Source: SZUA-442 sp963792405 (GTDB taxonomy: Bacteria; Actinomycetota; Acidimicrobiia; Spongiisociales; UBA5794). From it: a stretch of 64,000 bases of DNA. Under the pieces are notes generated by a model. That model searched no databases. It saw only the letters and a list, made by a program, of their open reading frames with translations, and was not told the origin of the DNA. The stretch is taken from contig CAWBVU010000006.1 of the NCBI GenBank assembly GCA_963792405.1, positions 1,054,001 through 1,118,000 of the forward strand, read 5' to 3'. The position numbers and the translations under genes are program-made. Positions 26,156 to 34,633 of the stretch are shown here, piece by piece. Numbering within the stretch: position 1 is the first letter of the stretch; each line of letters begins with the position of its first letter.

Positions 26156-26500
26156 CCACCGCAGCTCGACGAGCTCAGGAGTGGTGCGCACAGCCACGAG
26201 GTCGATGCGATCGATCCGATCGTGATGGCCCACGACTGCCCGCACCAGCCGACCGAACTTGGCATCGTCCACCGCCTCCAAGGGGTCGCCACCGGAGGTG
26301 GAGCACTTCACCTCCACGGCCACGAGGGAGCGACCCTCCCGGACGATGAGATCGATCTCGTCGGCATCGACGTGCACGTTGCGGTCGACCACACGACACC
26401 CCCGTGCGGTGAGGTACACCTCGGCGATTCGTTCACCGACGTCGCCGATGGACCTGCTGCGGCTCGCAGCCCTGCTCGTTCCGGTCCGTGCGGACACCAT
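26138..26500 (-). CDS. yraN: YraN/UPF0102-family predicted endonuclease
   Basis: 120 residues. Restriction-endonuclease-like fold: GERIAEVYLTARGCRVVDRNVHVDADEIDLIVREGRSLVAVEVKCSTSGGDP contains the E...D-x-D/E-x-K pattern (EIDLI, VEVK). In other genomes it sits with rnhB, lepB, comM and dprA, as here (without rnhB). The start at ATG 26500 is chosen because TACGGT lies exactly six bases upstream. Biological role not settled in any species to my knowledge. Confidence 0.85.
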   Translation of the reverse strand: MVSARTGTSRAASRSRSIGDVGERIAEVYLTARGCRVVDRNVHVDADEIDLIVREGRSLVAVEVKCSTSGGDPLEAVDDAKFGRLVRAVVGHHDRIDRIDLVAVRTTPELVELRWLRGVW

Positions 26501-26506
26501 CGGGCA

Positions 26507-26512
26507 ACCGTA
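26507..26512 (-). promoter_or_regulatory. -10 box, leaderless promoter of yraN
   Basis: TACGGT, six bases, then ATG 26500. Confidence 0.5.
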
Positions 26513-26611
26513 TCCCACAGGTGCGACACGCCGCCACGGGCGGCGAGTCCGTCGTCCCGCGATGCCCCTGCCGATGCACACGCCGCTCGCGAGGGCGAGA
26601 CGTGGGCGCCC

Positions 26612-27277
26612 TCAGAGCCCTCCCCAGTTCCCCGGAGGCCAGATGATGACGAACGCGTTCCCCACGACGTCCTCCTCGGGGATGGGACCGAAGTAGCGCG
26701 AGTCCTGACTCGCGGCGCGATTGTCCCCCATCACGAAGAGCTGGCCCTCCGGGACGACGACAGGCCCGAACGGCGCGATCGGTGCATCGGGCTCCTTGAG
26801 GTACGGCTCGACGAGGCGCTGGCCATTGACCCATACCGCCCCTTCCCTCCCCTCGACCGTGTCGCCGGGGAGGCCGATGACGCGTTTGATGAACTCCGAG
26901 CGCGGCGTCGCGAGGCCGACCGACTCGAGGACGTTGCGTATGGCGCTCCCCACGAAGGACTCGTCGGGCTCCTCGAATCCACCCCTCGGATCGTCGAAGA
27001 CGATGACGTCGCCGCGGGCGATGTCGCCGAACCGATACGAGAGCTTGTTCACGAGCACCCGATCGTTGATGTTGAGGGTGTCCTCCATCGACGACGATGG
27101 GATGTAGAACGCCTGGAACAGGAATGTCTTGATGAGGATCGCCACGGTGAGCGCCACGACGATGAGCAGCGGGAATTCGACCCAGAAGGGGATCGTCGGA
27201 CGGTGGCGCTCCTCGACGACCTCCGGCTCGGAGGGTTGGGCGAGATCGTCGGAGTCCGGATCAACGTCGGAGGTCAC
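26612..27277 (-). CDS. lepB: Signal peptidase I
   Basis: 221 residues. One N-terminal membrane anchor (FPLLIVVALTVAILIKTFLF) after an acidic cytoplasmic tail. The catalytic Ser is in IPSSSMEDTL and the catalytic Lys in EFIKRVIGLPGDTVEGREG. Box E is FVMGDNRAASQDSRYFGPI. Membrane protease removing signal peptides. The GTG at 27277 lies six bases after TAGGGT. Sits between alkA and yraN, downstream of rplS as in many bacteria. Confidence 0.95.
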   Translation of the reverse strand: MTSDVDPDSDDLAQPSEPEVVEERHRPTIPFWVEFPLLIVVALTVAILIKTFLFQAFYIPSSSMEDTLNINDRVLVNKLSYRFGDIARGDVIVFDDPRGGFEEPDESFVGSAIRNVLESVGLATPRSEFIKRVIGLPGDTVEGREGAVWVNGQRLVEPYLKEPDAPIAPFGPVVVPEGQLFVMGDNRAASQDSRYFGPIPEEDVVGNAFVIIWPPGNWGGL

Positions 27278-27283
27278 GGCCGA

Positions 27284-27289
27284 ACCCTA
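27284..27289 (-). promoter_or_regulatory. -10 box, leaderless promoter of lepB
   Basis: TAGGGT, six bases, then GTG 27277. Confidence 0.5.
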
Positions 27290-27328
27290 CTGGCGGGATG
27301 GACGAACCCATTGCGCGGTCCGCACCGC

Positions 27329-28027
27329 TCAGATGAACCCTGCCCGAGGGTCCTCGCGGTACGCGCGGCCTCCCAGATAGTCGTGCCAGAGCATGCGGGC
27401 GGCAACCGACCGGTAGGGTGACCAGCCATCCGCCATCGCATCCGCTCGCTCACGCGCCGGCACGTCCTCGAGACCGAGGTTGCGTGCGATCGACACGTAG
27501 AGCGCACGGTCGCCCGTCGGCCAGGCGTCGACCGCTCCCATGGCGAACATCAGGAAGCACGATGCGGTCCATGGCCCGATACCCCTGACCGAGAGCAGCA
27601 CCTCACGGGCCTTCGCCGGGTCGCGTGGAAGGGAGCCGGGATCGAACTCCCCTTCCAGGATGCGCTGTGCGATCCCGACCACATAGCCGGTCTTCTGGCG
27701 CGAGAACCCATCCCCCCGCAACTCCTCGGGGGTCGACGACAGAACCGCGTCGGGCGTGACCTCCCCGACCCGCTCCGTGAGCCTCGTGAAGGCTGCGGTC
27801 GCCGAGGCGAGCGATACCTGCTGTTCGAGGATGAGGCGCACGATCGTCGCAAACGTCGGTTCGCGGCGCCACGCCGGGGGGGCGCCGTTGCGCTCCCGCA
27901 ATGCGCCGAACAGCGGATCGATCGCAACGAGCTGCGCGACCTGGCGTGCGGCGTCCCCACCATCGGGAACGACCACGGCCGACCCCGTCGCCGAGGCCGG
28001 CCGTCGACTCGTTCCGTGGGCAGTCAT
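27329..28027 (-). CDS. AlkA-like DNA-3-methyladenine glycosylase (HhH-GPD family)
   Basis: 232 residues. Base-excision glycosylase of the helix-hairpin-helix superfamily. HhH motif LLSVRGIGPWTASCFLMFAMG and the catalytic Asp in AWPTGDRALY are present, with the AlkA-like YRSVAARMLWHDY ending. There is no C-terminal iron-sulfur cluster, so it is not EndoIII/MutY. The ATG at 28027 lies just inside the gap after the rplS stop (six bases), so it is cotranscribed with trmD-rplS. Confidence 0.88.
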   Translation of the reverse strand: MTAHGTSRRPASATGSAVVVPDGGDAARQVAQLVAIDPLFGALRERNGAPPAWRREPTFATIVRLILEQQVSLASATAAFTRLTERVGEVTPDAVLSSTPEELRGDGFSRQKTGYVVGIAQRILEGEFDPGSLPRDPAKAREVLLSVRGIGPWTASCFLMFAMGAVDAWPTGDRALYVSIARNLGLEDVPARERADAMADGWSPYRSVAARMLWHDYLGGRAYREDPRAGFI

Positions 28028-28033
28028 TCGCGC

Positions 28034-28381
28034 CTAGCTGCGCTTCTCCTTGATACGCGTCGCCTTGCCGACACGTCCGCGCAGGTAGTAGAGCTTCGCG
28101 CGGCGGACATCGCCGCGACGCAGGACCTCGATCTGCTGGATGATCGGGGTGTGGAGGGGGAAGATGCGCTCGACACCGACGCCGAAGCTGAGCTTGCGGA
28201 CCGTGAAGGTCGCCCGGGCCCCACTCCCGCCGTTTCGGGCGATGACGACGCCTTCGAAGACCTGGACACGCTCGCGCCCGCCCTCGATGACTCGGACGTG
28301 CACGCGCACGGTGTCACCGGGACCGAAGTCCGGGATGTCATCGCGCAGCTGCGCAGCCTCGATCTGCTCGATCGTGTTCAC
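28034..28381 (-). CDS. rplS: 50S ribosomal protein L19
   Basis: 115 residues. IPDFGPGDTVRVHVRVIEGGRERVQVFEGVVIAR, FTVRKLSFGVGVERIFPLH and RRGDVRRAKLYYLRGR are diagnostic. Located at the 30S-50S interface. The GTG at 28381 follows GGAGGATCCC. Downstream of trmD as in most bacteria. Confidence 0.97.
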   Translation of the reverse strand: MNTIEQIEAAQLRDDIPDFGPGDTVRVHVRVIEGGRERVQVFEGVVIARNGGSGARATFTVRKLSFGVGVERIFPLHTPIIQQIEVLRRGDVRRAKLYYLRGRVGKATRIKEKRS

Positions 28382-28440
28382 GGGATCCTCCGAAACAGGG
28401 TGAGGTGGATGCGGCCGTGAATTCTAGGCAAGGACGTTTG

Positions 28441-29124
28441 CTAACCGTCGAGCGCATCGTCGTCTGCGAGGAGGTCCGGCCTTCGTTCGGCGGTGCGGAT
28501 CCTCCGCTGGTCGGCCCTCCACCGCTCGATCCGCCCGTGATCCCCTGACAGCAGCACGTCGGGGACCTCCCATCCGCGGTACGAGGCGGGCCTCGTGTAC
28601 TGGGGTTCCTCGAGGAGGCCCGCACGGAAGCTCTCGTGCTCGATCGAGGCCGGGTTGCCCACGACACCCGGCAGGAGACGCGTCACCCCCTCGATCACGG
28701 CAACGGCGGCCACCTCTCCACCGAGGACGACGAAGTCCCCGAGGGAGATCTCCTCGTCGATGAAGTGCTCCACCACGCGTTCGTCGACGCCCTCGTAACG
28801 CCCGCACACGAGGGTGAGGTCCTCGTGGCCCGCCAGCCGGTCGAGGATCGCCTGGGTGAGGGGGGCGCCGGCCGGGGTCAGGAGCACCCGGTGGGTGCCC
28901 GAGAGCGGCTCCAGTGTCCTCGCGAGGGGGTCGACCATCATCACCATCCCCGCCCCTCCCCCGTAGGGGGCGTCGTCGACCTGCCGGTGCACACCCGTCC
29001 CGTGGTCCCGCGGATCGTGGAGTCGCACCTCGAGCGCACCATCGGCGATGGCCTTGCCGACCAGGGATACGGCGAGCGGTCCGTCGAAGAACTCGGGAAA
29101 GATCGAAACCACGTTGATGCGCAC
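28441..29124 (-). CDS. trmD: tRNA (guanine-37-N1)-methyltransferase
   Basis: 227 residues. SPOUT-class enzyme making m1G37 to prevent frameshifting. Conserved MRINVVSIFPEFFDG start, DDAPYGGGAGMVMMVDP, LVCGRYEGVDERV and the knot region EEISLGDFVVLGGEVAAVAVIEGVTRLLPGVVGN. The GTG at 29124 fits the family start. The rimM and rpsP genes normally upstream are absent; a tetR gene is there instead, 10 bases away. Confidence 0.96.
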   Translation of the reverse strand: MRINVVSIFPEFFDGPLAVSLVGKAIADGALEVRLHDPRDHGTGVHRQVDDAPYGGGAGMVMMVDPLARTLEPLSGTHRVLLTPAGAPLTQAILDRLAGHEDLTLVCGRYEGVDERVVEHFIDEEISLGDFVVLGGEVAAVAVIEGVTRLLPGVVGNPASIEHESFRAGLLEEPQYTRPASYRGWEVPDVLLSGDHGRIERWRADQRRIRTAERRPDLLADDDALDG

Positions 29125-29134
29125 GCGAAGCCGC

Positions 29135-29728
29135 CTACTCCCCCGGGCGAAGCGCGGCGACCAGCATCGTGGCGGTCGCCTTCGCAATGGCCGACACCTC
29201 CTGCACAGGGTCGTCGGAATCCATCACCACTTTGCCACCCGTCATGATGATCTGCTCCATCATGCGCCCCGCGAGTACCGGCGGATACGACCTGAAGAGG
29301 CCTGCGGCGACGCCGTCGCGGTAGATGGCGGAGAACTCGTTGGCGATGCCACGGTGCGCCTCGGCGATCGCCCTCTGGGCCTCCGGCGAAAGGCGTGGCA
29401 CCTCCGTGTGGAGGATCAACCCGATGTGGTCGGTCCCGACGAACCTCACCATGCGGAAGCCGAGTTCGTGCAGGCGCTCGTCCGGTGCGAGCCCATCATC
29501 GACGGACTCGAGGATCTCGACGGTCAACGGCGGGAGGTCGCGGGCGACGAGCGCGACCAGGAGGTCCTCCTTGGACGCGAAGTGCTCGTAGAAGGTGGTC
29601 CTGCCCATGCCCACCGCGGCCGTGATGTCGGCGTGGGAGAGGTTCACGTAGCCGATCTCGGAGATCAGGGCCTTCGCCGCATCGAGCATCGCGTTGCGGG
29701 TCTCCGTCGAGGGGGTCCGTGTCGCCAT
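29135..29728 (-). CDS. TetR-family transcriptional regulator
   Basis: 197 residues. N-terminal helix-turn-helix (RNAMLDAAKALISEIGYVNLSHADITAAVGMGRTTFYEHFASKEDLL) and a variable ligand-binding domain. The ATG at 29728 lies six bases after TACCCT. Divergent from hmuTUV-like genes across 107 bases with inverted repeats, so it probably controls them and itself. Its transcript would run on into trmD-rplS, which is odd for a local regulator. Confidence 0.88.
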   Translation of the reverse strand: MATRTPSTETRNAMLDAAKALISEIGYVNLSHADITAAVGMGRTTFYEHFASKEDLLVALVARDLPPLTVEILESVDDGLAPDERLHELGFRMVRFVGTDHIGLILHTEVPRLSPEAQRAIAEAHRGIANEFSAIYRDGVAAGLFRSYPPVLAGRMMEQIIMTGGKVVMDSDDPVQEVSAIAKATATMLVAALRPGE

Positions 29729-29734
29729 GGCGAC

Positions 29735-29740
29735 AGGGTA
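29735..29740 (-). promoter_or_regulatory. -10 box, leaderless promoter of tetR
   Basis: TACCCT, six bases, then ATG 29728. Confidence 0.5.
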
Positions 29741-29769
29741 AACACCTGCGTGCGGGATCCGACGGCGTG

Positions 29770-29802
29770 TCGGCATCGGCTCCTCGTAGCGTTCGATGCC
29801 GA
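29770..29802. promoter_or_regulatory. Inverted repeat between tetR and hmuT, candidate operator
   Basis: TCGGCATCG (29770-29778) and CGATGCCGA (29794-29802) are perfect 9-bp arms, 15 bases apart. A second small repeat, CCGAC-N5-GTCGG (29759-29773), touches it. They lie in the divergent promoter region, where a TetR dimer site is expected. Confidence 0.4.
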
Positions 29803-29835
29803 ACCGATGTCGTCGATCCGACCAAGGAGTCCTCG

Positions 29836-30792
29836 ATGCAGCCCGTGAGACGGACGGCCCTCCTGGCCCTCGCGTCGGCCCTGCTCCTCGCCGCCTGCGG
29901 GTCCGATGCGGGAGACCCCTCCACGTCGTCCACCGTGGGCGCCGAACCGGTCGTCGAGGGCACCTTCGAAGGTGTCGACGGCGTGGCCTCGTCGATCGAG
30001 GACACGTCGCGGATCGTCTCGCTCAACGGGGACCTCACCGAGACGATCTTCGCCCTCGGTGCGGGCGACAGGGTCGTCGGCATCGACCTCACCACGACGT
30101 ACCCGGAGGAGGCGAGGACGCTCCCGGACGTCGGGCTCGGGCGCGACCTCGACGCCGAAGCCGTGATCGCCCTCTCCCCCACCCTCGTGATCGGTGACAC
30201 GCAGATCGAGCCCGCGGCCGCCATCGACCAGATACGTCGCGCCGGCATCCCGGTGGTGATCCTTCAGGCGGAGGTCACCCTCGAGGGTGTCATCCGCAAG
30301 ATCGCCAACGTCGGCGAGATCCTCGGGCTCGAGGCCGAGGCCACCGCCCTCGCGGCGCAGGTCCAGGGCGAGATCGACGACGCCGTTGCCCTCGCGGCCA
30401 CGGCGACGACCACGCCAAGGGTGGCCTACATCTACGTGCGCGGACCCGAGACGCTCCTGTTGTTCGGCAACGGCATGCCGACCCACTTCCTGATCGAGGC
30501 TGCGGGTGCGGTGGATGCTGCGGGTGAGATCGGCGTTGTCTTCGCAGAGAATCTGTCCGCGGAGCGGTTGGTGGGCGCCGCACCCGAGATCCTCCTCACT
30601 CCGGAGGAGGGCTTCGGGATCATCGGAGGGCTCGACGCGTTCCTCGCCCTCCCCGGCGTCGCCGATACGCCCGCTGGGGCGGCGGGAGCCGTGATCCCCT
30701 ACGACGAGGCGCTCCTCCTCGGCATGGGTCCGAGGACCGGCCAGGCGCTCCGGCAACTCGTCGTCGACCTCCATCCCGAGATCGAGGGATAG
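29836..30792 (+). CDS. Haem/siderophore ABC importer, substrate-binding lipoprotein (HmuT-like)
   Basis: 318 residues. Lipoprotein signal peptide with lipobox LLAAC (Cys at about residue 21), then a Ser/Thr linker. The type-III periplasmic-binding fold shows RIVSLNGDLTETIFALGAGDRVVGIDLTTTYPEEA, DVGLGRDLDAEAVIALSPTLVIGD and the long central helix region. This pattern resembles haemin-binding HmuT more than siderophore binders. The ATG at 29836 follows AAGGAG. Its stop abuts the permease start. Confidence 0.85.
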   Translation: MQPVRRTALLALASALLLAACGSDAGDPSTSSTVGAEPVVEGTFEGVDGVASSIEDTSRIVSLNGDLTETIFALGAGDRVVGIDLTTTYPEEARTLPDVGLGRDLDAEAVIALSPTLVIGDTQIEPAAAIDQIRRAGIPVVILQAEVTLEGVIRKIANVGEILGLEAEATALAAQVQGEIDDAVALAATATTTPRVAYIYVRGPETLLLFGNGMPTHFLIEAAGAVDAAGEIGVVFAENLSAERLVGAAPEILLTPEEGFGIIGGLDAFLALPGVADTPAGAAGAVIPYDEALLLGMGPRTGQALRQLVVDLHPEIEG

Positions 30793-31812
30793 ATGCTGCG
30801 CGGTCGACCGACATGGGCGATCGTGCTCGTGGGTGTGGCCGCGTCGGCCATCACCGCGCTCCTTGCGGTGAGCGTCGGAACCGTGACGATCGCTCCCGGC
30901 GACACGCTCCGCGTCCTCGCCGACAGGTTGCTGCCGGGTGAGGTCGCCACGTCGGCCATCGCGGATCCGATCATCTGGAACATCCGGCTGCCGAGGGTCC
31001 TCGCGGCGTTCGGTGCAGGTGCCGCACTCGGCCTGGCCGGCGCGACCCTCCAGGGGCTGTTCCGGAATCCCGTGGCGGATCCCCAGCTCGTCGGCGTGTC
31101 CTCCCTCGGTTCGATCGGCGTCCTCGTCGGCCTGTGGGTGGGCTGGGGTGCGGGGGGACCGCTCGCGGGCGTGGTCGGGGGGGCACTGGCCGGCGTGCTG
31201 GGGTCGTGGATCATCAGGGTCCTGGCCCGTGCCTCGGAAGGCGATCCATCCCGCTTCATCCTGACCGGCATCGGGTTCGGCGTCGCCATCAGCGCCATCG
31301 TGGCCGGCGCGGCGATCGCACTCCACGATCCCAGGATTCCCGACACACCCTTCTGGTTCGTCGGTGGCCTGTCGGCCTCGACGTGGGCGACGGCCACGTG
31401 GACGACGGCGACCGCCATCGTCGCCCTGGTGGTCACCACCCGGTTCGCCGACCGAATCGACGTGCTGTCGCTCGGCATGCCGGCCGCACGCCACCTCGGC
31501 GTCGACGTCGCCCGCGTCACGCTCGTCTGCCTCCTCGCCGCGGGTGCGGCCGTCGGCGCATCGGTCGGCGCCGCCGGTGTCGTAGCGTTCGTCGGCCTCA
31601 TCGGCGGCCACATCGCGACCACGATCGTCGGCGAGCACCACCGCAGGCTGCTGCCCGCGTCGCTGTTCGTCGGCGGCATGTTCCTCATGGTCGCCGATGC
31701 CGTGGGCCGTCTCGTCGGCGGGCGCTTCGAGGTGCCCGTCGGCCTCGTGACGGCCGCGGTCGGTGGACCGTACCTCGTGTGGCTCATCACCCGCCGGAAG
31801 GTGACGTCGTGA
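30793..31812 (+). CDS. FecCD-family ABC permease (HmuU-like)
   Basis: 339 residues with about ten hydrophobic helices. Characteristic segments are RLPRVLAAFGAGAALGLAGATLQGLFRNPVADPQLVGVSS, LGMPAARHLGVDV and GVVAFVGLIGGHIATTIVGEHHRRLLPAS. Forms the membrane channel for haem or iron-chelate import with the lipoprotein and ATPase. ATG directly after the TAG of the upstream gene; its stop overlaps the ATPase start (GTGA). Confidence 0.92.
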   Translation: MLRGRPTWAIVLVGVAASAITALLAVSVGTVTIAPGDTLRVLADRLLPGEVATSAIADPIIWNIRLPRVLAAFGAGAALGLAGATLQGLFRNPVADPQLVGVSSLGSIGVLVGLWVGWGAGGPLAGVVGGALAGVLGSWIIRVLARASEGDPSRFILTGIGFGVAISAIVAGAAIALHDPRIPDTPFWFVGGLSASTWATATWTTATAIVALVVTTRFADRIDVLSLGMPAARHLGVDVARVTLVCLLAAGAAVGASVGAAGVVAFVGLIGGHIATTIVGEHHRRLLPASLFVGGMFLMVADAVGRLVGGRFEVPVGLVTAAVGGPYLVWLITRRKVTS

Positions 31813-32564
31813 GCATCGTCGAGGCCGCTCGGGTCACCTACGACGTGGACGGCGCGACGATCGTCGAGGAGATCTCCCTGACCGTGGGTGGCGGCCAATT
31901 CACCTGCATCGTGGGGCCGAACGGTGCGGGCAAGACCACGCTCATGCGCCTCCTCGCCGGTGAGCTCGTCCCCTCGGCGGGCCGCACGACCATCGACGGG
32001 CGCGATCCCTCCCTGTCCACGGTCCCTCACAGGGCACGGATGCGGGCCTTCCTCGCACAATCGGAGCGATCCGATGTCCCATTCCCCGTCAGGACGGTGG
32101 TGGGATTCGGGACCCACCTCTCGTCCCTCGATCGCGAGGGGCAGGACGCCCTGGTCGCCGAAGCGATGCTCTCGCTCGGCATCGACCATCTCTCGGGGCG
32201 CGTCATGTCATCCCTCTCCGGCGGGGAGCAGCGACGGGTCGCCGTCGCACGAACGTTCGCCCAGGATGCGCCGGTGGTCCTCCTCGACGAGCCGACCGAC
32301 AGCCTCGACCTCGCCCATGCCGACTCCGTCATGGCGCGGGCAGGCGGATACGCGGCCGAGGGGCGTACGGTGATCGTGACCAGCCATGACCTCAACCTCG
32401 CTGCCCGCCATGCCGACCGCGTCGTGGTCCTCGACGCCGGACGAGTCGCCGCCGATGGGCCCCCGTCGGATGTCCTCGATGCCACCCTGCTCTCAGGGGT
32501 CTACGGCTGCGAGGTCAGGGTCATGGCCCATCCCGTGGATGGGAGACCCGTCGTCTTCCTCTGA
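31809..32564 (+). CDS. ABC transporter ATPase (HmuV-like)
   Basis: 251 residues. Walker A GPNGAGKTTL, Q-loop AFLAQSE, signature SLSGGEQRRVAVART, Walker B VVLLDEPTDSLDLAHAD and the switch His in TSHDLNLAARHAD are all intact. GTG start at 31809 overlaps the permease stop. Energises the importer. No haem oxygenase gene is in the window, so the fate of the cargo is open. Confidence 0.93.
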   Translation: MSIVEAARVTYDVDGATIVEEISLTVGGGQFTCIVGPNGAGKTTLMRLLAGELVPSAGRTTIDGRDPSLSTVPHRARMRAFLAQSERSDVPFPVRTVVGFGTHLSSLDREGQDALVAEAMLSLGIDHLSGRVMSSLSGGEQRRVAVARTFAQDAPVVLLDEPTDSLDLAHADSVMARAGGYAAEGRTVIVTSHDLNLAARHADRVVVLDAGRVAADGPPSDVLDATLLSGVYGCEVRVMAHPVDGRPVVFL

Positions 32565-32722
32565 GCGGCACCTGGCACGCGGGCGATGACGACGTCCGGC
32601 TCGCACACGCTTGATGCACCCGTTCACGACCACCCACGCACAGGCGGTTCACCGCGTGCTGGACGCCTGTCGTCCCCGGTGAGACGATGGGGAAGGTTCG
32701 AGGCGATGGTTGGAGGGACGTC

Positions 32723-33322
32723 GTGGAACTCCTGCCCGACCTCTCGATCGGGTTCTGGAATGCCTGGATCCTCATGGTGGTGGCTCTCGCCGCCACGTTC
32801 CTTCCCTTCCTGTTCGGCGGTCGAACCGCAGAACAGCGGATGGCAGACGAGCCGGACTTCGGCGAGTACCCGATCAGGTGCAAGGCGGGTGTCATCGTCA
32901 CGCACGCGGTGCTGATGCCGTTCACCCTGATCTACAGCATCTTCGTACCGCTTGCGCTCGGAACCCCGTGGCTGTACGCGGGCCTTGCGGTGTACGGGAT
33001 CGCGACATCGACGTACCTTGCGACATCGGTGGCGTTCATCACCGCCCCCCTCGACGAGCCCATGACGACAGGGGTGTACGCCATCTCTCGTCACCCGATG
33101 TACGTGTCGGGAATCCTCGTCTATGCAGGCATCGGCCTTGCGGGGACGTCCTGGGTGTTCGTTGCCTGCGCCGCCGTCGCGGCGCTCGGATATGCCGGGG
33201 TTGCGCCCGCCGAGGAAGACGTCATGCTCGAGAAGTACGGCGCCGCCTACCGCGACTACATGCACACGACACCGCGCTGGCTGGGCCTCCCCGGCCACAC
33301 GTCGCACGCACGAACTGCCTGA
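32723..33322 (+). CDS. Isoprenylcysteine carboxyl methyltransferase-like membrane protein
   Basis: 199 residues, about five membrane helices. The C-terminal SAM-binding block resembles ICMT/phospholipid N-methyltransferases: GVYAISRHPMYVSGILV followed by EEDVMLEKYGAAYRDYMHTTPRWLGLP. The GTG at 32723 is chosen because GGAGGG lies five bases upstream; an ATG 12 codons earlier lacks a site. Bacterial members methylate lipids or small molecules; substrate unknown. Confidence 0.8.
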   Translation: MELLPDLSIGFWNAWILMVVALAATFLPFLFGGRTAEQRMADEPDFGEYPIRCKAGVIVTHAVLMPFTLIYSIFVPLALGTPWLYAGLAVYGIATSTYLATSVAFITAPLDEPMTTGVYAISRHPMYVSGILVYAGIGLAGTSWVFVACAAVAALGYAGVAPAEEDVMLEKYGAAYRDYMHTTPRWLGLPGHTSHARTA

Positions 33323-33436
33323 GCAACGCAGACACCACGAGGTCGCTGCGAGCGGCCGCCTCGGTCTCCACGCCTGAGTCCTCCATCCACCAACGTGCCG
33401 ACTGTGGGTGTTGACTTCGTGGTGGAGGTGAGTTCC

Positions 33437-33865
33437 ATGACCTCAGCCACTTCACTCAGCGACAGGGCCTTTGCGTGGGTCCTCCGGGCGGGTGCCCTCG
33501 CGATCAGCGCCTACTGGGTCGACTTCTTCACCCGGGGCGATGTCAGGACATCGGACGAAGCGGCCTACGTCGATGTCGAGAGGGCATTCCTCCTCGCGGA
33601 TGCCTTCCTGGTGACGGCAGGTCTCGGGGCGGCGCACTACCTGTCGCGCGGGCGGCCCGAGGCAGTCCCGCTGGGCATCGCGACCGGAAGCGCGCTGACG
33701 TTCCTCGGTCTGATGGATCTCGCCTATGACCTGCAACAGGGCAAGTTCTCGGACCGGACACCGGGGATGGCCACCGAGGCAGCCATCGTCGCCACCTCCT
33801 TGACGTTGGGTCCCTACACGATGATTCGCACTTGGAGGGCACGCAGCAGACTCGGGCTCGCATGA
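33437..33865 (+). CDS. Small polytopic membrane protein, unrecognised
   Basis: 142 residues. About three to four hydrophobic segments (VLRAGALAISAYWVDFF, FLLADAFLVTAGLGAAHYL, VPLGIATGSALTFLGLMDLAYDL, AAIVATSLTLGPYTMI). The ATG at 33437 has GGAGGTGAG upstream; an earlier ATG has no such site. No family recognised. Confidence 0.6.
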   Translation: MTSATSLSDRAFAWVLRAGALAISAYWVDFFTRGDVRTSDEAAYVDVERAFLLADAFLVTAGLGAAHYLSRGRPEAVPLGIATGSALTFLGLMDLAYDLQQGKFSDRTPGMATEAAIVATSLTLGPYTMIRTWRARSRLGLA

Positions 33866-33994
33866 CCGGAAGGCACCGACCCACGTGCACGTCGCACACG
33901 GTCGCGCGTGCCATCGCACGTGGCCAAACCCGGGCCTGCCTTCCGGCTGTGGAATCAGCCTGCGAGTCCGTGCACCCGGTCGTGGTGTCACGGT

Positions 33995-34459
33995 CTAGGC
34001 GGTGGTCGCCTCGTGGTAGCGGCTGGGCGCGGATGCCGATGCGGTCACATCCGATTTCGCGTGTCGAAGGCCAGCGAAACCGAGGCCGGCGATCATGAAG
34101 GCGCCAACGTCGGCAACCCCAACCATCAGGACGTGCACGTTGACGTCCCCAGCGAGGAGGTGGCTGACCACCGCGAAGATGCCGAAGAGGCCGAATGCAA
34201 GCCCGGCGACCAGGTTCACGGGTCGATTCACCCGGTCGCTGACCAGCAGCGCCACTCCCGCCATCACCAGCGGGATGATCGCCAGCGTCGCGAGGAAGAG
34301 GCCCATGCCCTCCGTCAGGGGCTCTCCTTCCATCTCGCCCGCCGCCAGCTCCTCCACGGCTCCCGGAAGGAACAGGTGAAGAAGGAGCGAACCGGACAGG
34401 GCGATCGCCACCGCCAGCCAGAGCGCGGCGGTCCGGATTCTGAACAGCAAGGCGTCCAT
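33995..34459 (-). CDS. Four-helix membrane protein, unrecognised
   Basis: 154 residues with four hydrophobic helices (AALWLAVAIALSGSLLLHLFL, GLFLATLAIIPLVMAGVALLV, LVAGLAFGLFGIFAVVSHLL, VLMVGVADVGAFMIAGLGFAGL). The ATG at 34459 follows GAGGAG. Convergent with the preceding plus-strand gene. Confidence 0.6.
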   Translation of the reverse strand: MDALLFRIRTAALWLAVAIALSGSLLLHLFLPGAVEELAAGEMEGEPLTEGMGLFLATLAIIPLVMAGVALLVSDRVNRPVNLVAGLAFGLFGIFAVVSHLLAGDVNVHVLMVGVADVGAFMIAGLGFAGLRHAKSDVTASASAPSRYHEATTA

Positions 34460-34633
34460 GACGTCTCCTCTCCTGGGATGCCGTTCCAGCGTTGCCGCTC
34501 TTCTCATGGTCTCTCAGCTGTCGAGACGTGTCCAGCGAACCGAGCAGAACCGCGCGACGGGAGCGCGGAGTGCGCCATGCACGCTCCCATGCGGCTGCCG
34601 TCCACCCGCAGGATGAGAAGTACGCTCCACGGC

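Noticed and set aside
29665..31641. 658-codon minus-strand frame opposite hmuT/hmuU
   Set aside because: Antisense artefact; the plus strand holds three intact ABC-importer genes with proper junctions.
33866..34633. Candidate small genes in gaps around the four-helix membrane protein
   Set aside because: Short frames without ribosome-binding site, -10 spacing or family resemblance.
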